Shown: one piece after another, positions 45,831 to 56,948 of the stretch
How positions within the stretch are numbered: the first letter of the stretch is position 1
Layout of the letters: each line of letters starts with the position of its first letter
Assembly: GCA_011037195.1 (NCBI GenBank)
Contig: JAAEAF010001566.1
Coordinates: forward strand, 1-64,000
Direction of reading: 5' to 3'
Source: Triatoma infestans
Lineage: Eukaryota; Arthropoda; Insecta; Hemiptera; Reduviidae
Length of the DNA stretch: 64,000 nucleotides
Notes under the pieces: model-generated
The model's input: only the letters and a program-made list of their open reading frames with translations
The model's database searches: none
Told to the model about the DNA's origin: nothing
Position numbers and translations under genes: made by a program

Positions 45831-46117
45831 CCCAATATTACAAGGATAATATTAATGTATCGAAAGTTAAAAAATTATTACTGATGTTAGTGCTTAGTAT
45901 GAGCAGTGGAAAATCTGCTTTTCAGAAGAAACGTTTATATTTTGAATAAAAGTAATCGTTTTATCCTATCTTATATTCATGAAACTTAGAAAAAAAGAAA
46001 TACCGATGACGGTATCAGGAGATACAAATGCCATGAATGTTTCAAATAATCTGAACAACTAAGGAAGAAATATTTAAATTAAAGTAGTACATATTACACA
46101 TGTTATTTCAATTACAG
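45831..46117. other. Upstream flank of the cuticle exon
   Basis: AT-rich, ending in a polypyrimidine-poor acceptor region (ATTTCAATTACAG at 46105-46117). It is probably intron 1 of the cuticular protein gene. I could not identify exon 1. Confidence 0.4.
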
Positions 46118-46886
46118 ATCTTTGTAGCTTGTTTACTATTCGTTGTGGTCAATCTGGTGGTAGGACAGCAAGTAAATCTAGTTCCCCTTCCTGCACTTAG
46201 AAGGACTGAAGTAAGAGATAAACATGGTCAATATGCTTTAAGGTATGCAACATTTAATTAACTTAAAATTCTTTATGTTTTTATAAAATTTAAATTGGTC
46301 AACTCTGATTTTATAAGCAACTTACATTTACTATATTTCATATATGGGCAAAAAATTCAACAATGATTACTTTGGTGCATTAATATTAAAGTATGAAATG
46401 GGAGAATATTATCAGTCTATACACTCTTAAACTCAGGCACACCGAGTGTAGATGAAGGTTCCTCTCTATTATGAACAAAATCTGTCAGGTACACCCCCAC
46501 CAGCACAAACAGATCCATTTTATTATTAACTTTCTGCCTTGTTTAGAAGATATATTTAAAAAAAACTAAAGAATTTCATTACTAAATCAGTATCTTTAAT
46601 AAAAATAGAATTTCACCTAATAATGAAATTATTATTGTACAATATATTTAACCTTACTTATCTAATTTGCAGTTATGAAACTAAAGATGGCACTATATTT
46701 AATGAACAAGGAACCCTAAAGCAAGGACCAAATGGTGTTGGCACAGTGTTAGTAAAACGAGGTTCATATACTTACATATCACCTGATGGTACACCAATTA
46801 AATTGAGCTATATAGCGGATGATCTTGGATTTAGACCGCAAGGTGCACATCTCCCACAACCAGTTCAACCTTTACCTGTGTTTTAA
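46118..46886 (+). CDS. RR-1-type cuticular protein, two exons seen, exon 1 missing
   Basis: Exon A (46118-46242) follows an AG acceptor and encodes a hydrophobic signal-peptide core (IFVACLLFVVVNLVVG) then QQVNLVPLPALRRTEVRDKH. The donor is GTATGC at 46243. Exon B (46673-46886) follows TTTGCAG. Joined across a split Ser codon the protein reads GQYALSYETKDGT, then TYISPDGTPIKLSYIADDLG and FRPQGAHLP, the Rebers-Riddiford RR-1 chitin-binding consensus, ending at the TAA at 46884-46886. Such proteins are secreted by epidermis and bind chitin in soft cuticle. Exon A starts in phase 0, so an upstream exon must supply Met and at most a few residues, as is usual for this family. ATTAAA at 46932-46937 is a possible poly-A signal. 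The only convincing host gene here. Confidence 0.9.
46405..46646 (+). repeat. 242-bp duplicated segment, copy within the cuticle intron
   Basis: It aligns without gaps to 49627-49868 (constant offset 3222) with about five differences seen by eye. It ends 26 bases before the exon B acceptor site. It has no terminal inverted repeats, tRNA boxes or poly-A. Confidence 0.9.
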
Positions 46887-47167
46887 TTAAATAATTTTGT
46901 AACTAATTCACCAATTTAGTTTTATACTGTTATTAAACTTCTATTTAAATAACAGTAAATTGTTTAATATCTTCCAAGAATTTCAATAACGAATCCTTAT
47001 TTTTATGTAAATCTATGTTTCAATAATTTCGATAATTATTTGGCCAAGAATATAATTGATTTTTTTTTCTTTTTTTCTTTGGCATAAGTTTCACCGTACA
47101 GCCAGCGCTGAAGATGCAGGAGGTCTAATCTCACGATAACTTAACAATCTCTATATCTCTATAATAT
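46887..47167. other. 3' flank of the cuticle gene
   Basis: AT-rich, with ATTAAA at 46932. Nothing else recognised. Confidence 0.5.
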
Positions 47168-49480
47168 TGTAAATTGGATGTTGAGGTTCGGTCATACAAA
47201 AGAACTCTTTTTAAATTTCTACAGAAGTTTTGGCAGATTTATTGCCTTATTTAGGGTCAGTACAAAGGTTTTAATACAAATCAATAAAAAATAGCATCAA
47301 CATAAAATATGAACTTAAAATAAATATTTTCAAAATAAAATTTTTTTTAAAATAAACTATATAAATAAACTAAATAAAAAGTATGATATATACATATAGC
47401 ACATTTAAATTTATTTTAAACTATAGTTGTAGAACAGATCAATATTAAACTAAATCACAACTATTAAAACTTTGACAATATGTGGCATATATAAGAGTAA
47501 AGTATAGAAATAACTTAGAAAATGTACTTACAAAAAATTTGCAGTTAGAATTCCAGTAGTAATTAATCTAGTTTAACCTGTGACATACCATCACCAAGTG
47601 TTACGTACATTGCAAGGTTTATAAAGGGCTAGGAGAGCGAATGGGAAAACCTTGTCTTAGTCTGTATGTTGTTTTGGAAATTCCAGGAGATTGTTATAAC
47701 TGAGGGATAGGTTTTTGGTGTCTGTTCTAAAATTGATAGATAATTTATCTTTTCTAATATGAATCATTTCCAATTTTTTTTTTTTTTTATTATTATTGTT
47801 AATGGAGAGAATTTTAGTATTTCCCATGCCAAATTCATGTTTGTATTGTATGCAGTGTTTCGTTAGTGCTGTAGTCATGTCAGTCGGTTTTTTTAGTTTT
47901 ACAGTCGTATTTATGTTGGTACAGTCTATTTTTTAAATATTGAGATGTCTGTCCTATGTATGTAGCTGGACATTGTAAACAATTTATTTTATAAATTATA
48001 TCTGATAATAAAGTTGTGGGTGTGGGGTATTTTAGTTTAGAAAAGAATTTTTGTGAGCAATGGAAAGGTTATATTTCTTGAAAATTGTAGCTATTTTTTC
48101 TGATAGACCTTCTATGTATGTAACAGAGATATAGGATATTGAAAGTTGCTGTGATGGCGTAGAGGGAGTCAGGTTGATCACATTATCTGTGGATCGTTGA
48201 TATAATATTTTTACAACGAACACTTTTACCAACAAATTTTTGGCACAGCCATGGGAATAGCCTAGGACCTATTCTTGCGGATATCATCATGCCTGAATTA
48301 ATTCAAAATTCTATTAAAAAACTACCGTTTACAATTCCTTTTTTCTTCAAATCTGTTGATGATTGTTTAACCGCTGTCCCTAAAGAACATATTCATACCA
48401 TCCTGTATACCTTTAATACATACCATCCCCGTTTACAATTTACACACGAAGTAGAAATAGATAATAAAATTAATTTTTTAGACCTGACGCATATCCGTGA
48501 AGAAAATGGTTCTCTTATTACCAATTGGTTAATGAAATCCATACGTTCTGACAGATTCCTCCATTTCCTTTCCAATCAACCATATAACCAGAAAATCAAC
48601 TTTGTTAAATCCTTTACCAAACGTGTACTTCATCTTAGCCATCTCCGTTTCCATGATGAGAACAAGTTAAAATTATCTAAGATATTTAAAAATAATGGCT
48701 ATCCTCTCCATATTGTACAAAACATTATATCAACGATCCACAGATAATGTGATCAACCTGACTCCCTCTACGCCATCCCATACATAGAAGGTCTATCAGA
48801 AAAAAATAGCTAAAATTTTCAAGAAATCTAACCTTTCCATTGCCCACAAAAACTCCAATCCTCTAAAAAAACTCTTTTCTAAACTAAAAGACCCCACACC
48901 CACAACTTTACTATCAGATATAATTTATAAAATAAATTGTTTACAATGCCCAGCTACATACATAGGACAAACATCTCAATATTTAAAAAATAGACTGTAC
49001 CAACATAAATACGACTGTAAAACTAAAAAACCGACTGACATGACTACAGCACTAACGAAACATTGCATACAATACAAACATGAATTTGACATGGAAAACA
49101 CTAAAATTCTCTCCATCAACAATAATAATAAAAAAAGAAATATATTGGAAATGATTCATATTAAAAAAGATAAATTATCTATCAATTTTAGAACAGACGC
49201 CAAAAAACCTATCCCTCAGTTATAACAATCTCCTGGAATTTCCAAAACAACATACAGACTAAGACACGGTTTTCCCATTCGCTCTCCTAGCCCTTTATAA
49301 ACCTTGACCCATCCAATGTACGTAACACTTGGTGATGGTATGTCACGGGTTAAACTATTATAAATAAATTTGCCGAAACGTCGGTAGAAATTTAAAAAGA
49401 GTTCTTTTGTATGACGGAACCTCAACATCCAATTTACAACATTGAACACAGCGGTCGTAACGAACACCAAGAATATCTCT
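47168..49480 (+). mobile_element. Penelope-like element with inverted 3' end upstream
   Basis: The plus-strand part (about 48213-49480) carries the end of the reverse transcriptase and a GIY-YIG-type domain. The left part (about 47168-48212) is the same 3' region in reverse, joined at about 48212. A segment at about 47244-47576 in the left arm is missing from the right arm. Inverted partial copies next to the main copy are typical for Penelope-like elements. CCGAAACGTCGG near 49374 looks like the 3' half of a hammerhead motif; its CTGATGA half is not seen. Confidence 0.8.
48213..49225 (+). pseudogene. Penelope-like reverse transcriptase end plus GIY-YIG endonuclease
   Basis: FYQQIFGTAMG precedes a one-base frameshift, then SLGPILADIIMPEL, the polymerase motif FFKSVDDCL near 48355, and a FLDLTHIREENGS segment with a W-x-x-K-x-x-R-S-D-R-like stretch. 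After further frame changes near 48745-48790 the C-terminal domain reads INCLQCPATYIGQTSQYLKN, RLYQHKYDC and ALTKHCIQY, the Cys-containing GIY-YIG endonuclease arrangement of insect Penelope elements. The N-terminal half of the polymerase is missing, so the copy cannot move itself. Confidence 0.85.
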
Positions 49481-49626
49481 ATAATGTCAACGTACAGTAT
49501 AATATTCAGATCAAGACTTCATTACATAATATCTATTTGTCAGATAATTTATATTAAGAATTCATACACAATTTCATGATATCTATACTTTTAGAGAATA
49601 TAATTTCCTCATACTGGAAAGAAGCT

Positions 49627-49868
49627 AATATTATCAGTCTATACACTCTTAAACTCAAGCACACCGAGTGTAGATGAAGGTTCCTCTCTATTATGAACAA
49701 AATCTGTCAGGTACACACTCACCAGCACAAACAGATCCATTTTATTATTAACTTTCTGCCTTGTTTAGAAGATATATTTAAAAAAAACTAAAGAATTTCA
49801 TTACTAAATCAGTATCTTTAATAAAAATAGAATTTCACCTAATAGTAAAATTATTATTGTACAATATA
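49627..49868 (+). repeat. 242-bp duplicated segment, downstream copy
   Basis: Near-identical to 46405-46646 of the cuticle gene intron. Its right edge joins directly to coding sequence of the non-LTR relic on the minus strand. The flanks on both sides are otherwise unrelated to those of the first copy. Confidence 0.9.
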
Positions 49869-52690
49869 CCACTGCCGCCCCATATCTATTGTACGCTGTA
49901 TAGTATTTGTAAAGCTCTATAAATAATCGAACCCTTTTTTGCAACATTGATGGGTATTCCATTCTTATATGTTTGAGGTCTCCCGCTCGTGGCATCTCTC
50001 GCATAACGGAGAGGTTCTCTGCTTAATTTTCTATAGGTAAGTACCGCAAACTGCATGGTTGGATTTGAATCTACGTAATTATTGTTGCTGCTACATGCTT
50101 GTTTATGCTAGCCCCTTAAACCATGGAGCTTTTCTGATAGTAGCCACATACTCCTTGTAGAAGGATCCCTTATCTGAACTGCTGTAGTCTGGTAACCACA
50201 TATCCAAGATGTGGCGTCATATTCAAGATGAGTTGTTGACGTCTGTTGGAGGAAGTTTTATGTAGATCACTTTCCCTGTATTGGTAGCCTCTTTAGCCAA
50301 GGCGTCTACTATTTCGCAGGCCAGTGGGCCCTCTAATCCACATAAAGTTTATCTTACGCTTTCTTTCTGATATTAGAATAACAAGAAGGTCCAATACTTC
50401 TAGAGCAATGCGATTTCGAGGGGCAGGTACTAGTGAATTGGCTATTTTTATCAGCCAGATTTTAAAAGAATTGAATACTGCAAAGTTCTACTGTATTGTG
50501 GAGCCAGGCGGAGAGCAGTTAATTCTGCCAAGAACACTGATGCAGTCTTTGGCGAGAAAGCTGATTTGCAGAAGTTGTTATTTGGGTCGTATACAGAGCA
50601 TGTCCCACTTTGCTACTGTATTTGGAGCCGTCTGTAAAAATACAGGAATCATCAGGCCATCGGGCTTTTATTAAGTCATTAAAAAGTGCATTTCTAATGT
50701 CTAATGATATTTTGGATAGGTCCTCACTAAAAGTGATTTCCAACTAAGCTTCGAAAATGAACGGAATATAGAGGTATCTTATTTCCAGAATGGACAATGG
50801 TTGGATATTTGAATATTCATTGGAAGCCGTCCACTAATCGGGGAGCATTTTTTATTATTCCAGGAGTTGCGTGTCAGGACTTTGGAATTTACTTGATATA
50901 ACATATTGTAGATATAAACATTAGTGCTCATTAAGTTTAATAAGAGCCTATCCGATAATAATTGTGCTCTGTACATTAGTGGCAGCTCCTATCAGATATT
51001 AAGTTTATAACAATTTGTGTGAATTTAATGGGTAAGCCGATCATTTTCATTTTACTTGTTACAACCTGCAATTGGACTGAGTCATACGCCGCTGTATAGT
51101 TTAAAAATAAGGCCAACATGACCTTATTGGAGGCAAATGTATTGTGTGTTTCGGTTACTTTGTATGTTTGGCTTGTATATACTGATTTTCCTTTTCTAAT
51201 ACCCCTCTGAGATTTGGCATATGTCATGGTATTTCAACCACCACTCTAGCCCAGCCTTATTCAGCCTTTCGAATGTTTTCATGAGACAGGAAGCTAGCGA
51301 TATGGGGCGGCAGGAGTTGCAGACGTCCTTCTATATATGGTTTCAATAATGGGCATACGACATAATTCTTCCACTGCAGAGGGAAGCTGCCTGTTCTCCA
51401 CATCACATTAAGAGTGCAAATTTAGCAGAGTCCGGGAATTGGAATCGTTTTATAATGAATTTGATAAGACCCGAGACGACGTTAGAATTTCTTTTAACGG
51501 ATGTCCTCAGTTCTTTTATAGAGGAAGGCTCTAGAAGAGTGTCTTTACCGTTATCGACTGTTTTGAAATGAGAACCTAAATCAATATGGAGAAAAAGGAG
51601 GTGTCAATTTTTTGATGAAATCGTTAAACCAGTCCCCTTTTATTTGTATTGAATTTTAGAAATATTGAATGTTACGGTATTAGATAGCGCCCTTACTCAA
51701 TTCCATATATCCGAAATGGGAATTTCTTTGTATTAAGACTTCCACAGAATAATTTGCAAAGATTCTTTCTTCTTATTTTTTAAATATTAATTTAGTGTTA
51801 GCAACTTGGTTTTTATATGTAACGTAATTATCTCTTGCAGTACTTATATTAAAAGTTTGCACAGGCTCTCTTCATATTGAATATTCTGGGTACTTTTTTC
51901 GGCTAACCAGCATTTACTATTGTTGTTTTTAATGGCCTTGTTTCTAGGTATATCTATTTCATTAGCAGCATTAACTTCATTTACGAAACTGTCGTAGGTG
52001 AGAGAGTTCGTTATTTTGGGATTATATGAGAGAGCTGTCTGAAATGCAGTCCAGTTTGCTTTGCCTCTATTCCTTTTAGTATACTGGTTTTATTGGAATT
52101 AAATCTGTGCTTGTTTTGTTGGATTTAATTACAATAGGAAAATGGTCGGATCCTATTACGCCAACTAAAATGTTCCATGATAGGTCAGTGGCTAGCTGAG
52201 GAGAACAAAAAGTTAAATCGACAGCGGAGATTAGTGACTAATTCTGCCTAGAGTTTGTTGTAGCAATACATTGTAACAAATTATGTTGTTATTTTGGACT
52301 GCGTCTTGTAAAGATTCGGCCTTTTGGATCGGTGTAGATGGAATCCAAGTGATGTACATTGAAATATCGCCCTAAAATAAAAGGATGGGTAATGTTATGT
52401 ACAGGAATAACTACAGACATATGTCTGTTGATTTTATATAGGTTAATTATTTCTCGGTAAGAAATATTTGAATATATTAATATAGATGTACCCGCTTTAC
52501 CGTCTGCTCGATCGTTTTTATTATATTAAAACCAGAAAACTTTAGTTTACTGATCGGTTTGAACCAAGCTTCACTAATTAGTGCTATATTAATTTTTTCA
52601 TCATGCTCCAACGACTCTAGGTTAGACTCATTCCATTGCAAGACATTCAAAATTCCCTGCTTGGATTTCACATTTATTTATTACTTGTAC
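49869..52690 (-). pseudogene. RNase H-bearing non-LTR ORF2 relic with polymerase core deleted
   Basis: Minus strand, from the right: endonuclease start LNVLQWN with INIALISEAWF (about 52650-52580), SAVDLTFCSPQL and GSDHFPIVI (about 52230-52140). Next come reverse transcriptase pieces RGIRKGKSVYTSQTY and LALFLNYTAAYDSVQLQVV (about 51200-51060). The part with the expected Y-x-D-D is missing at about 50980, and the next segment is already beyond the polymerase. RNase H begins CIFTDGSK near 50630 and continues with LEGPLACEIVDALAKEA near 50300. A Cys/His remnant CERCHERE lies near 49990. The left end runs straight into the duplicated cuticle-intron segment without a 3' UTR. Confidence 0.7.
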
Positions 52691-53050
52691 TACAAGCTTT
52701 TGACTTTAGATTGCCTTTCTTCAAACTTTATCTATTCTTATTAGTACAATATACTCCTGAAATTTCTTATCGCCCCCCCTAATAAAAATGACTTGATTAA
52801 ACACTGAGCATACTTAACAACACTATTAAAATCTAGTTATAAAGTATCCTTCAAAACATGTTATTTATTATGTTCTATTTTCTAATGTCTAATCATAATT
52901 TATAATAATTCCATTTTGTCATTAAACACACACATACAGTAACATAACCTTATAATCTCCCACACATATATACAATCAGCAAACCAACAAGTGTTAGTGT
53001 AATAGAAACAGAGCGTGGAAGTGAACTCTCTACACGAACTTGATGAATTT
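52691..53050. other. AT-rich non-coding stretch
   Basis: Nothing recognised before the hammerhead-like motif. Confidence 0.45.
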
Positions 53051-53053
53051 GCT

Positions 53054-53083
53054 CTGACGATGGATGAAAATCCGAAACCGGTC
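53054..53083 (+). ncRNA. Hammerhead-ribozyme-like motif, second family
   Basis: CTGACGA (53054-53060), T, stem II GGAT-GAAA-ATCC (53062-53073), GAAA, CCGG, TC. Its stem II loop differs from that at 19603 while the pairing is kept. It is followed by AATAAAATACCAGACATT, the family trailer. Only two stem I pairs form. Confidence 0.55.
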
Positions 53084-53120
53084 AGGAACAAAACGACTAC
53101 GACTAATAAAATACCAGACA

Positions 53121-54059
53121 TTTAGAATGTGTTTGAGATTCATCATTAATATCTAAAGTAAATATATAAAAAATCATATATAAAAGATTTAATTTACAGG
53201 TAACGCTGATTAAGTGTATAAAAGTTTCCAACCCGTTCTTTTATTAATTCCACCAATTCCTTATTAATAATGCCCTTGCTCAAATTACTTTTTATATTGC
53301 TCACACTGACATTATTTCACAAACTTGTACTTTTATACTGGCAATACTCAATAGTATTAACATTTTGTGGTCGGTATGACTTTAATGAGATTATATCAGC
53401 TGGGATGTTTCTAGGAACGGTTATATTATTTATTATGTGTTCTTAAAATTGAAAGAACATTTAATTTAATAATAATTAATCAATTTGAAAGCACTGGAAA
53501 AAAGAAATAGAGACAAAAGATTTTGTATAAATTATTGCATCACTTTTGCTAAACTAGGTCTACAAAATTACCACTAAATTTGATGTTTACATCGAGAAAG
53601 TAAAAAAAATTACAAAAATTGTTGTCCATTCACCTGTCTGCAACACTATGTATTTGCTTGGTGTTCGTGAAAATGGCTGGACAGAATTCCTCAAAACTTA
53701 GTGCTTGGAATTTATTCAGTAGCTGATTTAGCTTGACATAATAGGCACAGTATGTATTGTAAGTGGATTTTGGAATGCGAATTAGATAAAAGGAGAAGAA
53801 GAATAAGGAGGACTTTGTGTTGATTTACAAAACTATACATTAGCCAGATGTTACCCAGCATTGCGGATCCATCCACATATTCAGAGAAGAATGAACTGAA
53901 AGGGTAAGAATGAAACGAAATCATGAGAAACGGAATCAGGATATTCTTAGGCTGATATTTGTAGGTCTGGCCGTCTCCTCTATCTGTGAATGAAAAGCGC
54001 TGGAAATCAAATAGGTATTTAGAATTTATATTTTAAAGAAAAAGTGTTTGCATGATTAG
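53121..54059. other. AT-rich stretch with one repeat-family trailer
   Basis: CCAGATGTTACCCAGCATTG and GATCCATCCACATATTC at about 53838-53882 match the end of the second hammerhead family (19669-19710) without its core. Nothing else recognised. Confidence 0.45.
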
Positions 54060-54585
54060 CAAAGATAGGGAAAATTTCAGAAAACTGAAAGTCATAATTC
54101 AGTAAAGTCACAAATTCCAACTTCAACCAATTTTATTCAACTTTGGAATTCTAGCAATACACTTATTGTAACTTCATTTTAAATAGGTGATAGAACCACA
54201 GATTTTACTGCAGTGAGAGGAAAGCTTAAAATGCTGCTCCCTCAATTGATAGGAATCTATGTGTATATAGTTAAAGAAAATAGTTGGAGCCACTTTCGAG
54301 AAACTCCAAAAAACTGGAAAAATTATTCAGTAAAATCGCACTTTCTATTGATTAGATTTTGATCAAAATTTATTATCACACGCCATGGTAGTATCTAAAC
54401 TTAATATCAAGTGTAAGCTTTCTGCCATTTTTTGCTATCGAAATATTTTGTTTGTCACGCACACATATAACCCATTCGTTGTAAATCTTTTTCTCATTTT
54501 TGTATCCAAGGGATCTCAAAATTCTATTTCTTATGAAAACTCAATTTCGTACCTATGACACAATTGTAATACTTCCTCACACTGT
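54060..54585 (-). mobile_element. Helentron-like repeat, strongly diverged
   Basis: Internal-unit words (AAAATCGCACTTTC, TTGGAGCCACTTTCGAG) and the reversed 5' end (CAATTTCGTACCTATGACAC, AATTGTAATACTTCC) are recognisable in minus orientation. Confidence 0.5.
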
Positions 54586-54605
54586 GTAACATATTTCACT
54601 AAACA

Positions 54606-55795
54606 TATTTTTTTTTTATTCAACAAATTAGAATTTAACACTTCGGAAACCCAATGCGGTTTCACAGCTGGAAAGTCATGCATCGATCAAATTTTCACTC
54701 TTCAGCAATTAATGGAGAAACATAGAGATAAAGATAAACCGACAGAGCTGGTATTTGTCGATCTAAAAAAAGGCTTACGATAATGTGCTCAGACAACTTT
54801 TGTGGCGCTATGCGATTAGCTGGTATAAGTGAATCCTTAATTAATATTAAAAGAATTTATAATGGAAATAAGTGCAGGATAAAGATAGGCTCAAGAGTCT
54901 CAGAGGAATTTCCAACTAGCAAAGGCATTCTGCAAGAGTGCTGTATGTCTCCGGTCTTATTTAAGATCTATCTGGATATAAGTCTGAAGGAATGGACCAG
55001 GAAATGCTGCAAGATGGGCGTACAGGTCGGTGAAGACATCTACCTCCATAATCTGCTATTCGCAGACGACCAAGTCCTGATCGCAAGCGATGAAGAGGAC
55101 ATCAATTTACATGGTCAGAAAGCTGGCAGAAGAATACAGAAAATGGGGATTAGAAATAAATACTGAAAAAACTGAATACATGGCTGCATTCCCACACAAT
55201 GAGTGTGAAATTGATGGCCGGAAATTAAATAAAGTAAGCAGTTTTAAATACCTGGGTTCCTATCTCCAAGTGGACGGAACATCCGAAATGGAGGGTAACG
55301 AGGGTAAAAGAGGGTGACGAGCTCAAGAAAGGCGATAGGAATGCTAAATTCTGTCTTATGGAGCAACAATGTCCAGATCAGTACTAAGAGGCACATTTAT
55401 ACGGCGATAGTTCAAAGCATCTTGCTCTAAGCATCAGAAACATGTACAGTCAGCAAGAAAATGCAGAAAAAGATAGAGGCGACTTAAATGGATTTCTGGA
55501 GGCGTTCCGCGAGAATATCCCGCAGAGAGAGGAAGAGGAATGCGGATATAAGAAGAATAGTGGAGAAGCAGAGCTCAGTAACAGAAGAAATAGAAAAGAA
55601 GAAATTGATATGGTTCGGCCACGTGATAAGAATGCCAAAGACTGTAATGCAATGGAGCCCGCCAGGTGCCCGGAAAAGAGGCAGGCCTAGGAACAAGTGG
55701 CAAAATGGCATCGAAGAGATCATGGCTGGACGAGGGCTGTGCGAGCAAGATGCGCTGGATAGGCTGAAATGGAGAACCAGTAATAATAATAATGT
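54606..55795 (+). pseudogene. RTE-type reverse transcriptase relic
   Basis: The plus strand encodes TQCGFTAGKSCIDQIFTLQQ, ELVFVDLKK, ISESLINIKRIYNGNKCRI, a PTSKGILQECCMSPVLF block, LLFADDQVLIA (catalytic DD), INTEKTEYMA and VSSFKYLGSYLQ. It ends with KKLIWFGHVIRMPKTVMQW and GARKRGRPRNKWQNGIEEIM, then a short AAT-repeat tail. This is the C-terminal two thirds of an RTE-type ORF2; the endonuclease is lost. Several frameshifts are present (near 54780, 55130, 55310 and 55450). RTE elements copy themselves by target-primed reverse transcription. Confidence 0.8.
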
Positions 55796-56345
55796 TTGTT
55801 TATTAAATAACTACAAAATAATACAAAACATAATGAAAAAAAAAAACTAAGAAAAACAACACAATGCATGGACATTATGTCCGTCTGCAGAGGTTGACCT
55901 CACATACGAGAATACATACATTAATATAAATATTTTTCATCTATGAAAACACGTTTTTTGTTTGTTTGTTTTTTTTTAACTTTTTACTACAAAACCAAAA
56001 AGATTCTTTTTCACAGAAAAATAAAAATAGCAACTGCAAAAATAATATTAACAAATTTAAATTAATTATTGAATTCCGCAAAATTTACTTCAAACCTTCA
56101 CATACATAAAATAAAATTTAAAAATTATAATTAGAAATCAAAAACTGTCTGTAATTAGCAGCCTCCAAGTGGTACCAATAAAGGCGGTTAAAACTATTAT
56201 TCTGCCCATTCAAGTAACTAATTATTTCAGTTTTTGTTAGCGTTTTCCTATTAAACCACCGGATTCTAAATTTTTTAAGAATTGGACATTCAGCTATAAA
56301 ATGAAATAAATCTTCAACTACATTGAGATTAGCAGAACTAGTATT
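55796..56345 (-). pseudogene. C-terminal fragment of a second non-LTR ORF2
   Basis: The minus strand from about 56345 encodes NVVEDLFHFIAECPILKKFR, RWFNRKTLTKTEIISYLNG and LYWYHLEAANYRQ, then an AT-rich 3' UTR down to AATAAACAAAC next to the RTE tail. The pattern (E..HF..ECP......R) is the terminal domain of Jockey-type elements. The two relics meet tail to tail. Confidence 0.55.
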
Positions 56346-56702
56346 GACTGTATATATTGAAAACTATAATTCCTGCAGTACTCTGTACTTTGTCGATATG
56401 TGTGTGAAGTCCGGATGTGGTTATTTTATAGGTTATTTTTAGCGTTAATTTTTTTTTTTTTTTTAATTATTTGTAATAAGTGACGATTTTGTTTTTAATT
56501 TTTTTTTTTTAATAGTCATTTCTTTTTTATTTATTTATTTTTTTTATTGAAGACTAAGTCTGGTTTTGAATATGGGTTATATGACATAATGCATATAGGT
56601 TTTGGTAGATCTATATAAGATATTTACAGTAACAGGATTAGGAGAATTGGTCTGAGGAAACCTCAAGTTTGAGGAAAAATCCTTACAAAACATTTTTTTT
56701 TT

Positions 56703-56948
56703 ATCAGAGATATTTTCCGTGCTTGCCTACTTCTTTTGGTGGTCATCAACCGATTTCGGGCCTTTGCCCATCATCAGGATGTTTTTGTCAAAACAGTGTG
56801 ATAACTTGCAGTGTGTCAACTAAATTTGCTCTGTGCAAGTCTATGTTATCACACTGTTTTAACAAAAACATCCTGTTGATGGGCGAACGATCCGAGAGCG
56901 GTCGATGACCACAAAAAGAAGCAGCCAATCACGGTAAATATCTCTGAT
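56703..56948. repeat. Head-to-head inverted repeat of the hammerhead family
   Basis: Outer ends ATCAGAGATATTTTCCGTG and TAAATATCTCTGAT. Central words GTCAAAACAGTGTGATAAC and GTTATCACACTGTTTTAAC mirror each other. The left core is intact (see 56745); the right core is damaged (CTGTTGA, GAGA instead of GAAA). Confidence 0.85.
56745..56781 (-). ncRNA. Hammerhead-ribozyme-like motif
   Basis: Minus strand: CATC, CTGATGA, T, stem II GGGC-AAAG-GCCC, GAAA, TCGGTT, GAT. The loop AAAG differs from GAAC in other copies while stem II is unchanged. The expected cleavage base is T instead of C, which is tolerated in hammerheads. Confidence 0.55.

Noticed and set aside
46623..46672. ATG at 46623 as the start of the cuticle protein
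   Set aside because: It lies in the intron. The AG at 46671-46672 and the phase-matched exon at 46118-46242 give a better gene with a signal peptide.
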